Source: Lutraria lutraria (taxonomy: Eukaryota; Mollusca; Bivalvia; Venerida; Mactridae). Taken from it: DNA of 64,000 bases. The translations under genes were made by a program, and so were the position numbers. The notes beneath the pieces were generated by a model. The model ran no database searches. It saw nothing but the letters and a program-made list of their open reading frames with translations, and was not told the origin of the DNA. Position 1 is the first letter of the stretch; each line of letters starts with the position of its first letter. Below, piece by piece: positions 1-11,230 of this stretch. The stretch is from contig OZ026845.1 in the NCBI GenBank assembly GCA_964023205.1, positions 11,666,001-11,730,000 on the forward strand, written 5' to 3'.

Positions 1-118
1 TCCTGTAATTATCTAGACACACTACTTGGCTTGGTAGTTGGGATGGGGACACTGGAAGGCGTTTCTAAAAATTCGGAAGGCGGAGCCTAGATTCGAACCC
101 ATAACCTTTCGTTCAGTA
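1..118 (-). mobile_element. tRNA-derived SINE fragment
   Basis: Read on the minus strand the segment contains a pol III B-box-like core (GGTTCGAATC, complement of 91-104) preceded by a tRNA-like head. The rest is cut off by the window edge. Other SINE-like copies in this window carry similar B boxes. The family assignment is inferred from the B box only. Confidence 0.4.
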
Positions 119-640
119 TTACATCGTTTTAAAACTTGCACTAATTAAATGTTCATGAAAGCATGCATACATAAACATATACATTGCGAGTGTTTTATGT
201 AACAGGTAAAACAAATAATTTTCTTTCTTAAACAATTGCACCAAATTTCTAAGAAGATAACATATGAAATAGACATTTGATAGTTCAAAATAGTACCTCG
301 AAATCTTTGACATATTTTGATATACATGTATTTACTAATATACTTGTTTGTATTTGTAATAAATTTACATAAACATTATTTTACAAACAACACACACTTT
401 AAGGTTTTCGAAGTCTAATACGAAGTGTTAAGGATCGTATTTTAAATATTGTCATTCTTTTGTATATCCATTAAGACATTTACAGGTGAATTTTTAAAAA
501 CTTTTACCGTCAGTTAAGAGAGTTACAACCATCAAAATGGAGGTTTCGAATTAGAGATTGAAATCCTTAACATATGTTTTCCGTAAATCCATCATAATTG
601 GGCAAACGCACGCGACATGATATTCGTCCGGCTTCTAAAT
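119..640. other. AT-rich spacer with no gene seen
   Basis: No coding frame with splice sites, RNA gene or clear repeat was seen. The two short minus-strand frames here have no ATG/donor context and look like chance openings in AT-rich DNA. Confidence 0.5.
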
Positions 641-645
641 AAACA

Positions 646-1190
646 AGAGCGCCATGATGGCTCTGTAAATGTTCACCAACAAAAAAGGACATTTGGAGAC
701 TAACATTTTTCTACACGAGTTCAAGTAAAATCAAGTGACCCCAAGGTCAGGGCCAATTTTTACCCTAGGGCCATAATATGAACGCATTTAGAAGAGGTCT
801 GCTAGACAATACTACATACAAAATTTCTTAGCTCTAGGCCTTGTGGTTTTGGAGAAGAACTTTTTTTTAAAATGTTCCTATATAAAATAACGTTAACCCC
901 TGGGCATGGCCAATTTTGACCCTGTGGCCATAATTTGAACAAACTTGGTAGAGGACTACTAGACAATGCAACATACAAAATATCTAAGCTAGGTCTTGTT
1001 GTTTCGGAGAAGAAGATTTTTTTTAAATTTTCCTATATAAATCAAGTGACCCCGGGGACGGGGCCAATTTTGACCCTATGGCAATAATTTTAACAAAATT
1101 GGTAGAAGTCCATTAAACTATGCTACATACCAAATATCAAAGATGTAGGCATTGTAGTATCTTGCATACCTTCCAGTCTGTATTTTAAGA
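646..1190 (+). repeat. Dispersed bivalve repeat with three tandem monomers
   Basis: It starts with an AACAAGAGCGCCATGATGGC-type head, followed by three diverged monomers of about 160 bp (near 721, 880 and 1042). Each has a 'gtgaccccaaggtcagggcc' and 'ccataatttgaac' block and a 'tacatacaaaatatctaagct' block. The head plus tandem core resembles the Helentron-associated interspersed elements seen elsewhere in this window (37935, 43754). The classification is inference; the tandem structure is seen directly. Confidence 0.6.
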
Positions 1191-1239
1191 GGACACAAGG
1201 ACAAGCGATAAAATATACTCTATTATTGCGCGGACAAAT

Positions 1240-1700
1240 GTCAAGGTTCATTTCATAATAAAGACACGTTTATATAATTATGTTTGTATAACACAGAACA
1301 ACGATCTAAAGTATTGGTGAATTGGTGCATTACTGTGTACAGTTATCTAAAGCCCCATGTTTGTATAAAACTGAACAACGATCTAAACTACTGGTGCGTT
1401 CCTGTATATAGGTATCTAAAACACTGCATTTTATTCAGGTTTATTTACCGTGAAAGATATTAACAAAAGCGAACTAATTAACAAAATACTTGGTTGCAAA
1501 TTCGAAGAATGTAAAGAATTCTAAAAATATTTCTTTCACAAATAAGATGTGAACGCTTTTAATTGTGTAACGCATTAATCCATTCAAAAATGATGTTTAG
1601 TCGATATAACATATAACTTAGTTCGTAGACCTGAGTTTGAATTTTTTATTACCATTGCTCACATCGCACGATCTACACAATAAAACAATTACAAACAATT
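1240..1700. repeat. Left arm of a segmental duplication (copy 1)
   Basis: The block 'ttcataataaagaca..acgatctaaagta..tatctaaa' and, further right, 'gatataacatata..cttagtt.gta.acctgagtttg' recur in the same order at 10520-11020. A second internal copy of the 'acgatctaaa' block lies at 1365-1430. These matches show that the duplication carrying the exons at 4995-5621 and 11231-11962 extends well beyond the exons. Confidence 0.6.
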
Positions 1701-1814
1701 ATCAGTTTAGCTTTCTCAGTTTAAGCCTATTGTATGCATGCATTGTTGAAACTTAATACTATATCTATATATATACATGTGCATTGTATTTGTAAATCAT
1801 ATTATGATAATACA

Positions 1815-2070
1815 AAAATGTAGTATTTTTTATCTAACGAAGGTAACATGTACAGACATATTATACACAAACATATATGTCATAAATTGCAACATGGCCT
1901 TCAAACAACACATGCGAAAATTGAAAATAAAACATGAAAACAATAGTGACATAGATATTAAAACATTAAAATAATTAGTCCCTTTTTGTTATAAGCGGAT
2001 ATTTCAGCCATTTTGCGTATTTAGTAGATATTGTTTCAGAGCATTCTTAAAAGATGAAATTCTAGATAAT
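1815..2070 (-). mobile_element. LINE 3' end fragment, inverted relative to the LINE at 2390-4790
   Basis: The reverse complement of this segment matches 4520-4785. It covers the end of the reverse-transcriptase ORF (frame ending ..ALKQYIL), the 3' UTR block around 'gacatagatatcaaaat' and the tail 'ggtaacatgta..ttcgttaaataaa'. Being a second, 5'-truncated copy in opposite orientation, it lies head to head with the larger element. Because it duplicates the 3' end itself, it is not a simple twin-priming inversion of the larger element; two independent insertions are the simpler reading. Confidence 0.75.
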
Positions 2071-2389
2071 TATAAAGTGCAGACAGCTGACCTTATAAAG
2101 GCTCGTATATTGATCGATAGATGCGTACTTGCTTCATACAGAGGATCACAGTTACAGCGAATTTTCAAGGACCCGATCTATAAATGTATTTCATAGACAT
2201 TTCACTATATTCCTAACAATGAAATATGTGTAAAGATGGGCGTGTCCGGAGGGTATTTTAGTGTATTGTCCCAGGTCTTAGTTTCACAAACAATCGAGTA
2301 GAAACCCAATTATGGACTCTAGAGTATTCTCTGTCCAGATAGTTCTTGTATTTGACCAGAAATGTTTACTTACTCGTTTATACTACTTT

Positions 2390-4790
2390 ATACTTTATCT
2401 CGTTAAACCATATCAAGAGATTAAATATAGAAGTTTTAAAAAGTTTGATGAAAACTTATTTAGACAGGATTTGATAAAGTCTAATCTTTCTGTAATAGAA
2501 TGCTTCAACGATCCTAATATTTCTTTGCATCTTTTCTATGATATAGTTAAAAGCATATTAAATAAACACGCGCCAATCAAAGAAAAAAGAATTAAACGCG
2601 AAAAACAGTCCGTATGGTTCACTGAATATATCAAATTAGCAATTTTGGAACGAGATCAACATCATAGACATAAAAGGTATATTGAATATAAAATCCACAG
2701 AAACAAAGTGAAATCTATGATACGTAAAAGTAAAATATCTTTCTACAATTAAGCTATACAAAACCATAAATCTCCGAAGTTTCTATGGAGTAACATAAAG
2801 ACTATATCGAATAGCAATACATCTGATTCCAAAAAGCAAATTCCATCAAAATTAATAAATGAAGGTCACAGTATAGAAGAAAAAGTCAATGTTCTTAATA
2901 CTTTCAATGATCACTTCGTTTCTATATCTAATCTTATCTCTTGTAAACAATTTAATCCTGACAATTTTCTTAACGTACAGAAACATCTAGACACCAAACT
3001 GCATGATAATTGTTTTAATATTGAACCCATTACTGCTTTTGAAGTTAAAAATATAATCAACCAAATGAATTCTAATAAATCTACTGGTTATGATGGAATC
3101 GGACCTAAAGTATTAAAGCATTGTAGTGATTCCATAACTCATGCTATAGCTCATATAATTAACTCGAGTTTAAATAACGGAATTTTCCCTGACTCGTTAA
3201 AAGATGCATAAGTTATACCGATTTTTAAAGAAGGTAATAAGGAAGATTCGAATAATTACAGACCAATTTTTATACTCCCTACCATTTCTAAAGTTTTTGA
3301 AAAACATGTTGTAACTCAACTTCTAAATTATATAAATGTCTTCAAACTTTTACATCCAGCTCAATCTGGATTTCGTAAACAATTTTCCAGTCATACCGCT
3401 CTAATTCATTTGATTGGCAATTGGTCGAAAGAAATTGATAATGGGAACTATGTGGGTGCTATTTATCTTGATTTGCGTAAAGCTTTTGACCTAGTTGACC
3501 ATAGAATTCTCTTACACAAACTTAAGTTATATCATTTTTCTACAAAAACTATCGAACTTTTTTCCTCTTATTTAAATAACAGAACACAGAGTGTTAAATA
3601 CAACAACCTTACGTCAAATATGACGTCAAATAAACTTTACATTAAATTTGGTGTTCTTCATGGGTCTATTCTTGGACCTATTTTGTTCCTTATCTACATA
3701 AATGATATAGTGCTTGAATTATCGGGAAGTAACATTGACTTATATGCGGATGATTCCACACTTTATACTTCAGATAATGATATTAGAAGATTGGAGGTCA
3801 AACTTCAGGCACATTTAAATGATATTAAAATTTGGTGTTGTTTAAATAATATGCAGCCACATCCGACTAAAACAAACTATGGTATTATGTTCTCAATATA
3901 AACGTAAGCATCAAAACAATACAGAGATTAAAATAAGTTTAAATGATACGAATTAACAAAACGTCAATGTTCATAAAGTACTTGGTATGTGGATTGATAA
4001 TACTTTTTCCTGGGACACTCAGTTTAATAAGATTTGCTCTAATATTAATTCTAAAATATATCTTTTGAAAAGAATAGCCCCGTTTCTATCTGATGACATG
4101 AAAGTATTATTTTACAATGCATACATATTGTCATCAATGGACTATTGTTGCACAATTTGGGGTATGAAAGAAAGACACTACACCATTCTTCATAAGATCC
4201 AAAAACGTGTTGCGAAAATAATTTGTAAACAAAAAACATCTTCATATCTATTGTTAAAATTTCTAAATTGGTTAACATTTAAAAATAGATGTCAATATCA
4301 CGTTGCATTGTTAGTTTTTAAATCACAGCATAACTTTGGCCCTGATTATATTGATGAACTCTTAACATTTTCTAATAACGGATAAATACGAATTACGATC
4401 AATTTCAAATAATAATTTAATAACACCTCAACATAATACTAATTAAGTCAAAAATTATTTTTCATTCATGTCTTCAAAAATTTGGAACAATATCCCGCTT
4501 TTAGTACGTTCAAAATCTAAGACTTCATCCTTTAAGAATGCTCTAAAACAATATATACTGAATACACAAGATGGCTGAAATATCCTCTTATTACAAAAGA
4601 GACTAATGATTATTTAAGTGTTCGTCAATATTTTGATATCTATGTCACTATTGTTTTCATGTTTTCTTTTCAGTTTTGCATTAAATATTGTTGTTTGAAG
4701 GCCATGTTGTAATTTATGACATCATATATGCTTGTATATAATACGTCTATACATGTTACCTTCGTTAAATAAAGATTATTATTATAGCAA
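2390..4790 (+). mobile_element. Decayed, 5'-truncated non-LTR retrotransposon (Jockey/CR1/L2-type LINE)
   Basis: This is a LINE relic encoding the linker after the endonuclease, a reverse transcriptase and its C-terminal part. One frame runs from about 2390 to 3901 with stops at 2750-2752 and 3209-3211, then shifts to another frame at 3987-4385. Recognisable RT pieces are the SGFRKQFSSHTAL block (about 3367), YLDLRKAFDLVDH (about 3466), a GxxHGSxLGPxLFLIYIND block where the family normally has PQGS (3651-3708), and the catalytic YADD box at 3741-3752. The C-terminal LGMWIDN..W and MDYC..IWG motifs are typical of the Jockey/CR1/L2 superfamily. The 3' end carries AATAAAG and a short ATT repeat (4768-4783). 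The endonuclease domain is absent, so it is 5'-truncated and dead. It interrupts the copy-1 duplication unit. Confidence 0.9.
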
Positions 4791-4899
4791 TATTGAAATT
4801 GTGGGAACTTGTTAGTAGAATATATTTTTTCCTTCTTTAATATCGCATTAATCATTTCATATAATAAAAAAGAGAAAAGTTTAGTTTGAACAAAAAACA

Positions 4900-6370
4900 T
4901 TTTTTCCGTGAAAACTAGTGCGTGGTGTATCCGATTCTTCAGTTTATCCTGATTTACTATACCCGTGTTTTACTGTAAATAGATAAGTGCTTACCGATTC
5001 TTCATCACGAAGCTGAAACAATGTTGGTCTCTGGTTATCAAATATACTGAGACGATAATGATCTAAATGTGGAATAATCTCTGCCATGTCATAATCAATA
5101 ATGTCATTGTCCGAGGCATCACCACCGAGAGAAAACAATGAAACCCTCCTATTGGACGGCCGTCTACCCATGTTAGGGATGTTAAAAAATGGATTGATGG
5201 ATGATCTTCGTCGTGCTGCCTTGTGCATATCACTGAACGGATGTGAAGACAATCTGCGGGAATACGATACAGTTGGAATTCCACCGCATTCAGAGTGCGA
5301 ATGTTGGTATGATGGTAGATCATCGTTGTGGGACACATCGCAACTACTAAACTGACTCTCATTATCCTCTTGCAATACTACTTTTCTGTTATTCGGTAGG
5401 CTACCTCCACTTCGTGTGTCCAATTTAAGGCCAGATTTTAGGATGCCCTTTTTTGGTTTCACGTCGTCAGTTTTATCAGTATCCTCCTTAAAATCAGCAT
5501 ATGATTCATCTTGACTGTTCGTATCATCATTAACATTATCACCAGAACCCGTATTATGAGAAAATGATACATCTCCATCTTTTTCAGAATCTTCCATTAT
5601 GTTTTCAACACTTTCGTCCATTACTGAAGTCCTAGGCACAGTTATAATTTCACGACATGATATCAGTCTGGTATATATCACCACCTTTTAATACCAGCCC
5701 CGTCTCTTTTATCGAAATGTTTGCCGCTTACTGTTTTTTTTTCTTAATTACTTCTGTGCGTTTAATTAACTACTTAACATAATTGATTACGTATTTATCA
5801 AACTGAAATACCTTTAATCAACGTTACATCTGCCATAAATCGTACAGAATCATGATAGCTCTCCTCTTTAACAAGGCTCATCACCTTCTAAAACAATGAT
5901 ACCTCTCATTTCAATTGTAATTTAGAAAATGATAATGATCTATGATAAATTATCTTCAAAATACAACTTATTTGTATCATGTATGTCCGTAAACTGTCCG
6001 AGTGATGTACGGTACAATCTTCCCAGAGCGGCCCTCTCTTGAGAAATATTCACCCTTCAAAAACAGCATCATGATTTTTTGCCACTGCATGATTTAACTA
6101 ATAATCTAACCTGTCTGGAGCAACAAGCTTTCAACAGTAACATAGTTCTGTTAGTTACAAAGGGTGTTGCACTGGAGTGAAGTTCTAACCAGTTAAACCC
6201 AAACATCGCGACCAATATCAGACAGTAGGCTTACGCCAATTATTTTATATGTTCGATAGTTATTTGTTGCCATCATTATGTGATGTCAGAATATTTGGTG
6301 AATACATTTTTAAAGGGGACATGATAGTCATTATCAGCATCATCATTACTATTATGATACTGGTGTTGAT
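4900..6370. repeat. Segmental duplication, copy 1 core
   Basis: This block is collinear with 11140-12375: the same sequence downstream of the donor ('gtatccgattcttca..atttactatacccgt.ttttactgt'), the same exon, and a shared upstream stretch ('cttaattacttctgtgcgtttaattaactac'). The match breaks at about 6370 and resumes at 8010-8090 and 9135-9330. This locates later insertions of about 1.6 kb and 1.05 kb in copy 1 or the corresponding deletions in copy 2. Confidence 0.7.
4995..5621 (-). CDS. Paralogous N-terminal coding exon, copy 1 (acidic Ser-rich tail)
   Basis: This minus-strand coding exon is open to a splice donor (CG|GTAAGC, GT at 4994-4993) and encodes 209 residues from the first in-frame ATG at 5621 (MDESVENIMEDSEKDGD..). 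It ends in phase 0 with ..QRPTLFQLRDEES. It is clearly paralogous to the exon at 11231-11962, sharing for example TGSGDNVND.TNSQDE, LKSGLK, PNMGR and DNQRPTL.QLRDEE. The composition is acidic first, then Ser/Arg-rich with RRxS-like sites (RRLSS, RRRSS, RRVS), so a cytosolic regulatory tail is plausible. I do not recognise the family. The ancestral ATG used by copy 2 is ATT here (near 5715) and the intervening leader is out of frame. The exon therefore either starts at 5621, is joined to an upstream exon, or is decaying. No downstream exon lies in the window. Confidence 0.6.
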
Positions 6371-8010
6371 AATGATGAAGACGATAAGACAAAAAGAAAT
6401 CTTACAAGTGTATAGGGGCCTATAGCAATAATTGCATTTATAATACGATGTGTTCTTGGCGTGGATGCGTCAGCAACATAGTCGCTGGTTTTTGTGTAAC
6501 CACGGAGTAAGCGCATGATAGTAGGGCATAAACAATGCATACTGTGTGCAACATCGTGTCTCGAGAAATGAAATTCCCCTGTTACCATACTGATTGTTTC
6601 ATGGATAACGCCCCAATAACGACAAGTTACTTTCTTTATTTTTATTGATATTTAATTGATAAACTGTATGTTCATTGTTTATGGCATAATCCCTCAAGAC
6701 TGATTGATTAGTTTTTTAGACAAAGCTAAGGACAATACATAAAATCAATGATAGTGTTCTTCTGGTGATAGCTGTGAATGTTTTCTTTGATCTACCAAAC
6801 CTCAGTTTACATTACTTTGGGTTGAATTTGGGCAAAGTAAAGATCTCGGGTGGATTGTACTGCATGTCAGTTATTCCTCTGCAGGCCAAGAAAAGTCAAA
6901 ATGGGGTTTCTGTTTTTCCTTTCGTGTTTTGATGGTGATATTGTCTCAGACATAGGTCCAGAATTTACTGCATAATTAGCAAAGCTAAATAAAGAACCGG
7001 TGAATATAGATAAGACTGACGGGTCTAATACCACAGTAAATATAGATCATGAGAGACTCGATAAGTTGGTAGAAAACCGAGATTATCAAAAAGGCGAATC
7101 GGTAGTGAAAATTCCCACGGGTGATGTATATATGTAGCAGAGCGGAGCGGAAACAGCGACACATTGGGTATCCGACCATGGCGAGGGACATTCATGGAGA
7201 AGTTGTTATAATATCTGATTAGCAATACATGAAATTGCTAGGAAGCTGATTCTACATAGGTCTACTTAGGGTCCGCCTTCACCATCTAAGAAGAAAAATG
7301 GCACTGGCTATTGGTACGTCGTTAAATCTCGGAGGAAAAAGAGATCATACGAATCCATTCCATCAATTTCTGTTCCTTAACTTGAACGTATACTAGTATT
7401 CAAAACGTGATGTTTATTACGCTGGTTGTATTTATGGTCTGGCTATAATCTATCTGATGGAACGAAAATGTCCAAGTGACGGGGGTTTGAAGAAGGAGCA
7501 TGTAGGAGATACAGAATGGACTACAGTCTATTTCATGAAGCTGGCAACAATTGACAAAATGTTGTCGAGAAAGTGAGAGTCGCTGTAGATGCAAATGCTG
7601 TCAAATTGGTTTAACCCACCATGTTATGTGATGCTATAGTTGTGACTTCTAGCTTTGTGAGTCAATCTCTTAATAAGTGATTCAGTAAAAAGGGAGCAGA
7701 AAAGCAGAAGAGTTCAAGAAAGCTGAAAGGGGGATATGGGATGAGCAATGTTTGTCTGTCTCATTTTTAAATCGACATTTTAGGCTACATATATTTTTAC
7801 ATACATGTAACTATTAATCATGTATACACATTGATTGGGTCTCATTTTATATAAAATATATATATGGCCATCGCAGAAAATTTTGGCCCCCATTTTGAAA
7901 ATTTTATGTGGCTATCAGTTGCCCCCATTGGGTATCAAGGCCAAAGTTCGTGCTTGTGCAATTACGGGTATTTACCAGTTATTGGCCTGGTTTAACATCT
8001 ACATGTAGGT
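6370..8010. mobile_element. Insertion relative to the paralogous copy, of unknown class
   Basis: The flanking sequences at about 6360 and 8010 are adjacent in the paralogous unit (12375 and 12520), so this stretch is an insertion in copy 1. It contains the broken reading frame at 6901-7380. I could not find clear terminal repeats, so the element class is unknown. Confidence 0.45.
6901..7380 (+). pseudogene. Decayed ORF with four internal stops
   Basis: One frame beginning at ATG 6901 (MGFLFFLSCFDGD..) and ending at a stop just before 7381 reads about 160 codons, interrupted by TAA, TAG, TGA and TAG at roughly 6973, 7136, 7216 and 7264. Between the stops the text looks protein-like, with a charged segment (IDHERLDKLVENRDYQKGE), a GYWYVVKSRRKKRSYES basic stretch and Lys/Arg/Pro bias. 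Each stop is one C-to-T step from Gln or Arg. I do not recognise the product. It may be a relic of a transposon ORF, since it lies in an insertion absent from the paralogous unit. Confidence 0.4.
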
Positions 8011-9400
8011 AGCGAAATCGCGAATATTTTTATGCATGGCCTAGCATTGCTATTTTAATTAGTATAAGTGTTGTGGTCGTCACAGTTTCAGTATATTTCT
8101 TTCCCTCGGCATTATCATTTATAATTACATGGTATGAGGAAGAACATAAAAACAGATTGCAATATGTTTATCAGCCTGTATGGCGAGATTAAAGGAAAAT
8201 GTATGTACTAATTCTCGCTTAAACCCACACAAATAAATTTCAAGGCCCATTAGCTTTTTGAATTTAGTAATATAGAACAAAGGATAAATTGATGGTAAAA
8301 ATAAGGAATATATTCTTTTTGCTCTAAAACAATATTTACACAATGCCTTTCTTTAGCTAGATCTCTTAAATTGTTGTCAAAATGCTTTTTCTTAATTTTA
8401 GCAATATCATTGAAAAAAAAATACTCATTATACGGTGCTACGTTTCTATATGTACTCCGTGATTAAATAAAAAAATCGTAATGTTTATAATGAAAGTAAA
8501 AGTCAATTTCATTGATAAGACATCATTATAGGTAAAATAAGACCTACTTTAATTTTAACATACATAAAGTTAATGGGGCTTTAACAAAACAAAGACATAC
8601 TCTTACCTATGCATGCATACAAACACAATACTAATGTCATAAAATCATAAAAACGGATACAAGTAAATGCATGATAACACTGCATACATTAAATATTTGT
8701 TTTAACCTAAAAGAAAAAGACGAGAATTTACTATAAAAGTGTTCAAAATATGTGCGTTAGATTTATTCAGTAAGGAGAATGTGCTAGTGTCGACATAACT
8801 TAACTGAAACACTTACTCGGTTTTATTAATTTTGTCTTGCTTTTAACATTCGTTACATTACTAAAGTATTAATATAAGGATTTTGTGGAAACTTTTGAGA
8901 TATAAAACTATCATTATTTTAAAGATGGCATTTAAGGACTAATGAAATTCGTCGCCAACATCATTTGAGTTACATATAAGGGACTATTCTATCAATTACA
9001 TGTAAATTATCCCTTATCCAGTTGCCTTGATTTTTTAACATTCTATAACTTATTACAGGTTTAAAACAATGTAATCTAAGAAGTCCGTGTATTTTTTTTA
9101 AAATATGTTCTTTTCTATTAAGCATTATGTAATTACAAGTGATATCTGATGACGGTAATAGGTTGCGGTTATTAACTTATTACCAAGGGCGACACAACTT
9201 GACAGACACAAGTGTTGAAAAGAAAGGGGCTAAATGTGCATTGACGGTTTCGTCTTAATATATCATAGTTGTCAGTAACTTAAGTTAATTGTTTGAGTCA
9301 TTAAATTTGACATCAATTATGGTCACTCTGAGTAACGGGGTCTTTTAATATGTGCGCGATTTACTTACGTGTACCAGAAGGATCGGTATTTACTATTTAC
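8010..9400. other. Duplicated noncoding flank with a 1.05-kb interruption
   Basis: The blocks 8010-8090 and 9135-9330 match 12520-12800. The intervening 8090-9135 is copy-1 specific and AT-rich with no gene seen. The conserved block at 9135-9330 ('tgatgacggtaatagg.tgcggttat', 'aaaagaaaggggct') could be promoter or 5' UTR of the minus-strand exon; this is inference only. Confidence 0.4.
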
Positions 9401-9406
9401 ATATGT

Positions 9407-9602
9407 ACCGTCAAATTTGTGAACAACAACATTGCCATTCTTGGGAAAGAAAAAATGAAAAATATGAAACCTTCATTAACATAATAATGGTCTTTATTCG
9501 GAAACCAGTTAGATCTAATTAACAAATGCTAGTTTTTCAAAGATCGGTCTTTATTCACGGGGTGGGTTTTTTCTGAGGTCGCTACAAACACAGATTTGAC
9601 TG
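9407..9602. mobile_element. TA-flanked MITE (CAGTCAAACCTGTG family), diverged copy
   Basis: The ends read 'ccgtcaaatttgtgaac' and 'cacagatttgactg', an imperfect inverted pair. The interior has the family's 'ggtctttattc' and 'gaggtcgctacaaac' blocks. Confidence 0.5.
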
Positions 9603-9908
9603 CTAAATATAGTGTTGTTATAATATGCCCTCGTATAGCGTCGAGTGCAACTTTCTGTCCGTAATATTTTAAGAAGAAATACAAGTATGCTAAAAATGCT
9701 TGTCCAGATTAATTTCAAGGACATTGATGTTATGCGCGTCCACACAAACACATAAAATGACATTCAGTTTCGCCTTAAACATTCGACAAAAACAAAGACA
9801 TGTCAAGAATTGTTTAGATAACTGTTACTCGATATATCTGTTTGATGAAGGATGTATATCTAACATCATAAGTGGTATGATGCGAAGGTATCGTCTTTTA
9901 GATATATG

Positions 9909-10073
9909 TACAGTCAACCTTGTGAACAGAAGCGGCACACTTGAGAAAGATAAAATGAGGCCTATTATATTGGCATATGGTCTTCATTCAGGGGTCAGTT
10001 TGTTCTGAATGACCAATGATTGTCTGGGTGTGGCCTTTATTCGGAGGTGGCTGTAAACACAGGTCATGCTGTA
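9909..10073. mobile_element. TA-flanked MITE (CAGTCAAACCTGTG family)
   Basis: It begins TACAGTCAACCTTGTGAAC and ends with AAACACAGG..TGCTGTA, with 'ttattcggaggtggctg' inside. Same family as 10143, 34550, 41028 and 51637. Confidence 0.5.
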
Positions 10074-10142
10074 TATATACTCACCTGATAAATGTGTAGG
10101 TACGAGAACATATTTATATCATTAATTAAAATAGGTAACATG

Positions 10143-10326
10143 TACAGTCAAACCTGTAAACAAAAATCACCCTCAGGAAAGACGTTATATGACCTTTATT
10201 GCAAGGTAGCTGTTATTTAAAGGTTTTTTTGTTCTAAATATAAAATGATAATTTTTTTAAAAAATGACTTTTATTCACAGGATTGTCTTTATTTAGAGGT
10301 GGCCGCTAACGCAGGTTTGACTGCAT
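10143..10326. mobile_element. TA-flanked MITE (CAGTCAAACCTGTG family)
   Basis: The left end TACAGTCAAACCTGT and right end GCAGGTTTGACTGCA are near-perfect inverted repeats. The interior contains the family's 'tttatttagaggtggccgctaac'. TA flanks plus a CAGT start are the hallmark of Tc1/mariner-type MITEs. Confidence 0.6.
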
Positions 10327-10519
10327 AATAAGCATCATCCATAGATATGTTGACTTCATAAGAGTATTTCTTCAACAAAAAAAATCCAATTTTCAATGAC
10401 CGCAAAACTACATGAAACACATCATTCATCTTACAAATGATGCTCACGTGTAATATAAGTATACAAGTATAAGGCATACGTATATATTCTATAAATGCGC
10501 GGTAAAACGCTAAGGTAGG

Positions 10520-11020
10520 CTAATTTTCATAATAAAGACATTATTTAAACTATTTGTAATTAAAAAACACAGAGCTACGATCTAAAGTACCGGTCTATTC
10601 CTGTTCACATGTATCTAAAACCCTAAATTTAAATAGTGGAAGAAACATTAAATGTCTTGCTAACATTACGACAGTGAGTCAAAATGGCGAAAAAGGCAGA
10701 CATGCGAATAATCCAAAAAAGCGATTATTTGAATATTTTCTGTATTTATAAGATAGATAGTGACAAAAAATAAGTTTTAAGTTGTGTCAACTGTTTAGAA
10801 TATTTGCATGTAGTTGCATTTACCGTGGCATTTGTCTTCTGTTTGCTGTTACTTGTATATTTTGTGCCGTGTACGTACTTAACTTGCTAATTTTTATCCA
10901 AGTTCATTCAACACACATTTACAAGTAAAACAATGATTAACAAGATACTTAGAACTATAAATCAATCAGATATAACATATACCTAAGTTTGTATACCTGA
11001 GTTTGGACCTAAAATAAATA
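10520..11020. repeat. Left arm of the segmental duplication (copy 2)
   Basis: This block is collinear with 1240-1700, sharing the 'ttcataataaagaca', 'acgatctaaagta' and 'acctgagtttgga' blocks. Confidence 0.6.
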
Positions 11021-11032
11021 CTTCGCTGTATC

Positions 11033-11147
11033 CAGGGACACAATGTACCAGGGGACACTTTGTACCTGGGACACTATATTGCAGGGACACTACATTGCAG
11101 GGACATTGTATGACAGGGACACTATATACCAGGTACACTATATTGAG
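11033..11147 (+). repeat. 16-17 bp minisatellite (GCAGGGACACTATATT-like), about 7 copies
   Basis: There are successive variants of 'cagggacactatattg' with substitutions in each unit. It lies about 85 bp downstream of the copy-2 donor, inside the presumed first intron, and is absent from the corresponding place in copy 1 (about 4900). Confidence 0.8.
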
Positions 11148-11230
11148 TTATCGGTATATCCGATTCTTCACTCTATCTTTATTTACTATACCCGTATTTT
11201 ACTGTTATTAGATATATGTACAAGACTTAC

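Noticed and set aside
4670..4900. 76-codon minus-strand frame
   Set aside because: It is antisense to the LINE 3' UTR and its AT-rich flank, with no coding features.
5063..5362. Frames overlapping the copy-1 exon on both strands
   Set aside because: They are shadows of the exon at 4995-5621, whose own frame is supported by its paralogue and donor.
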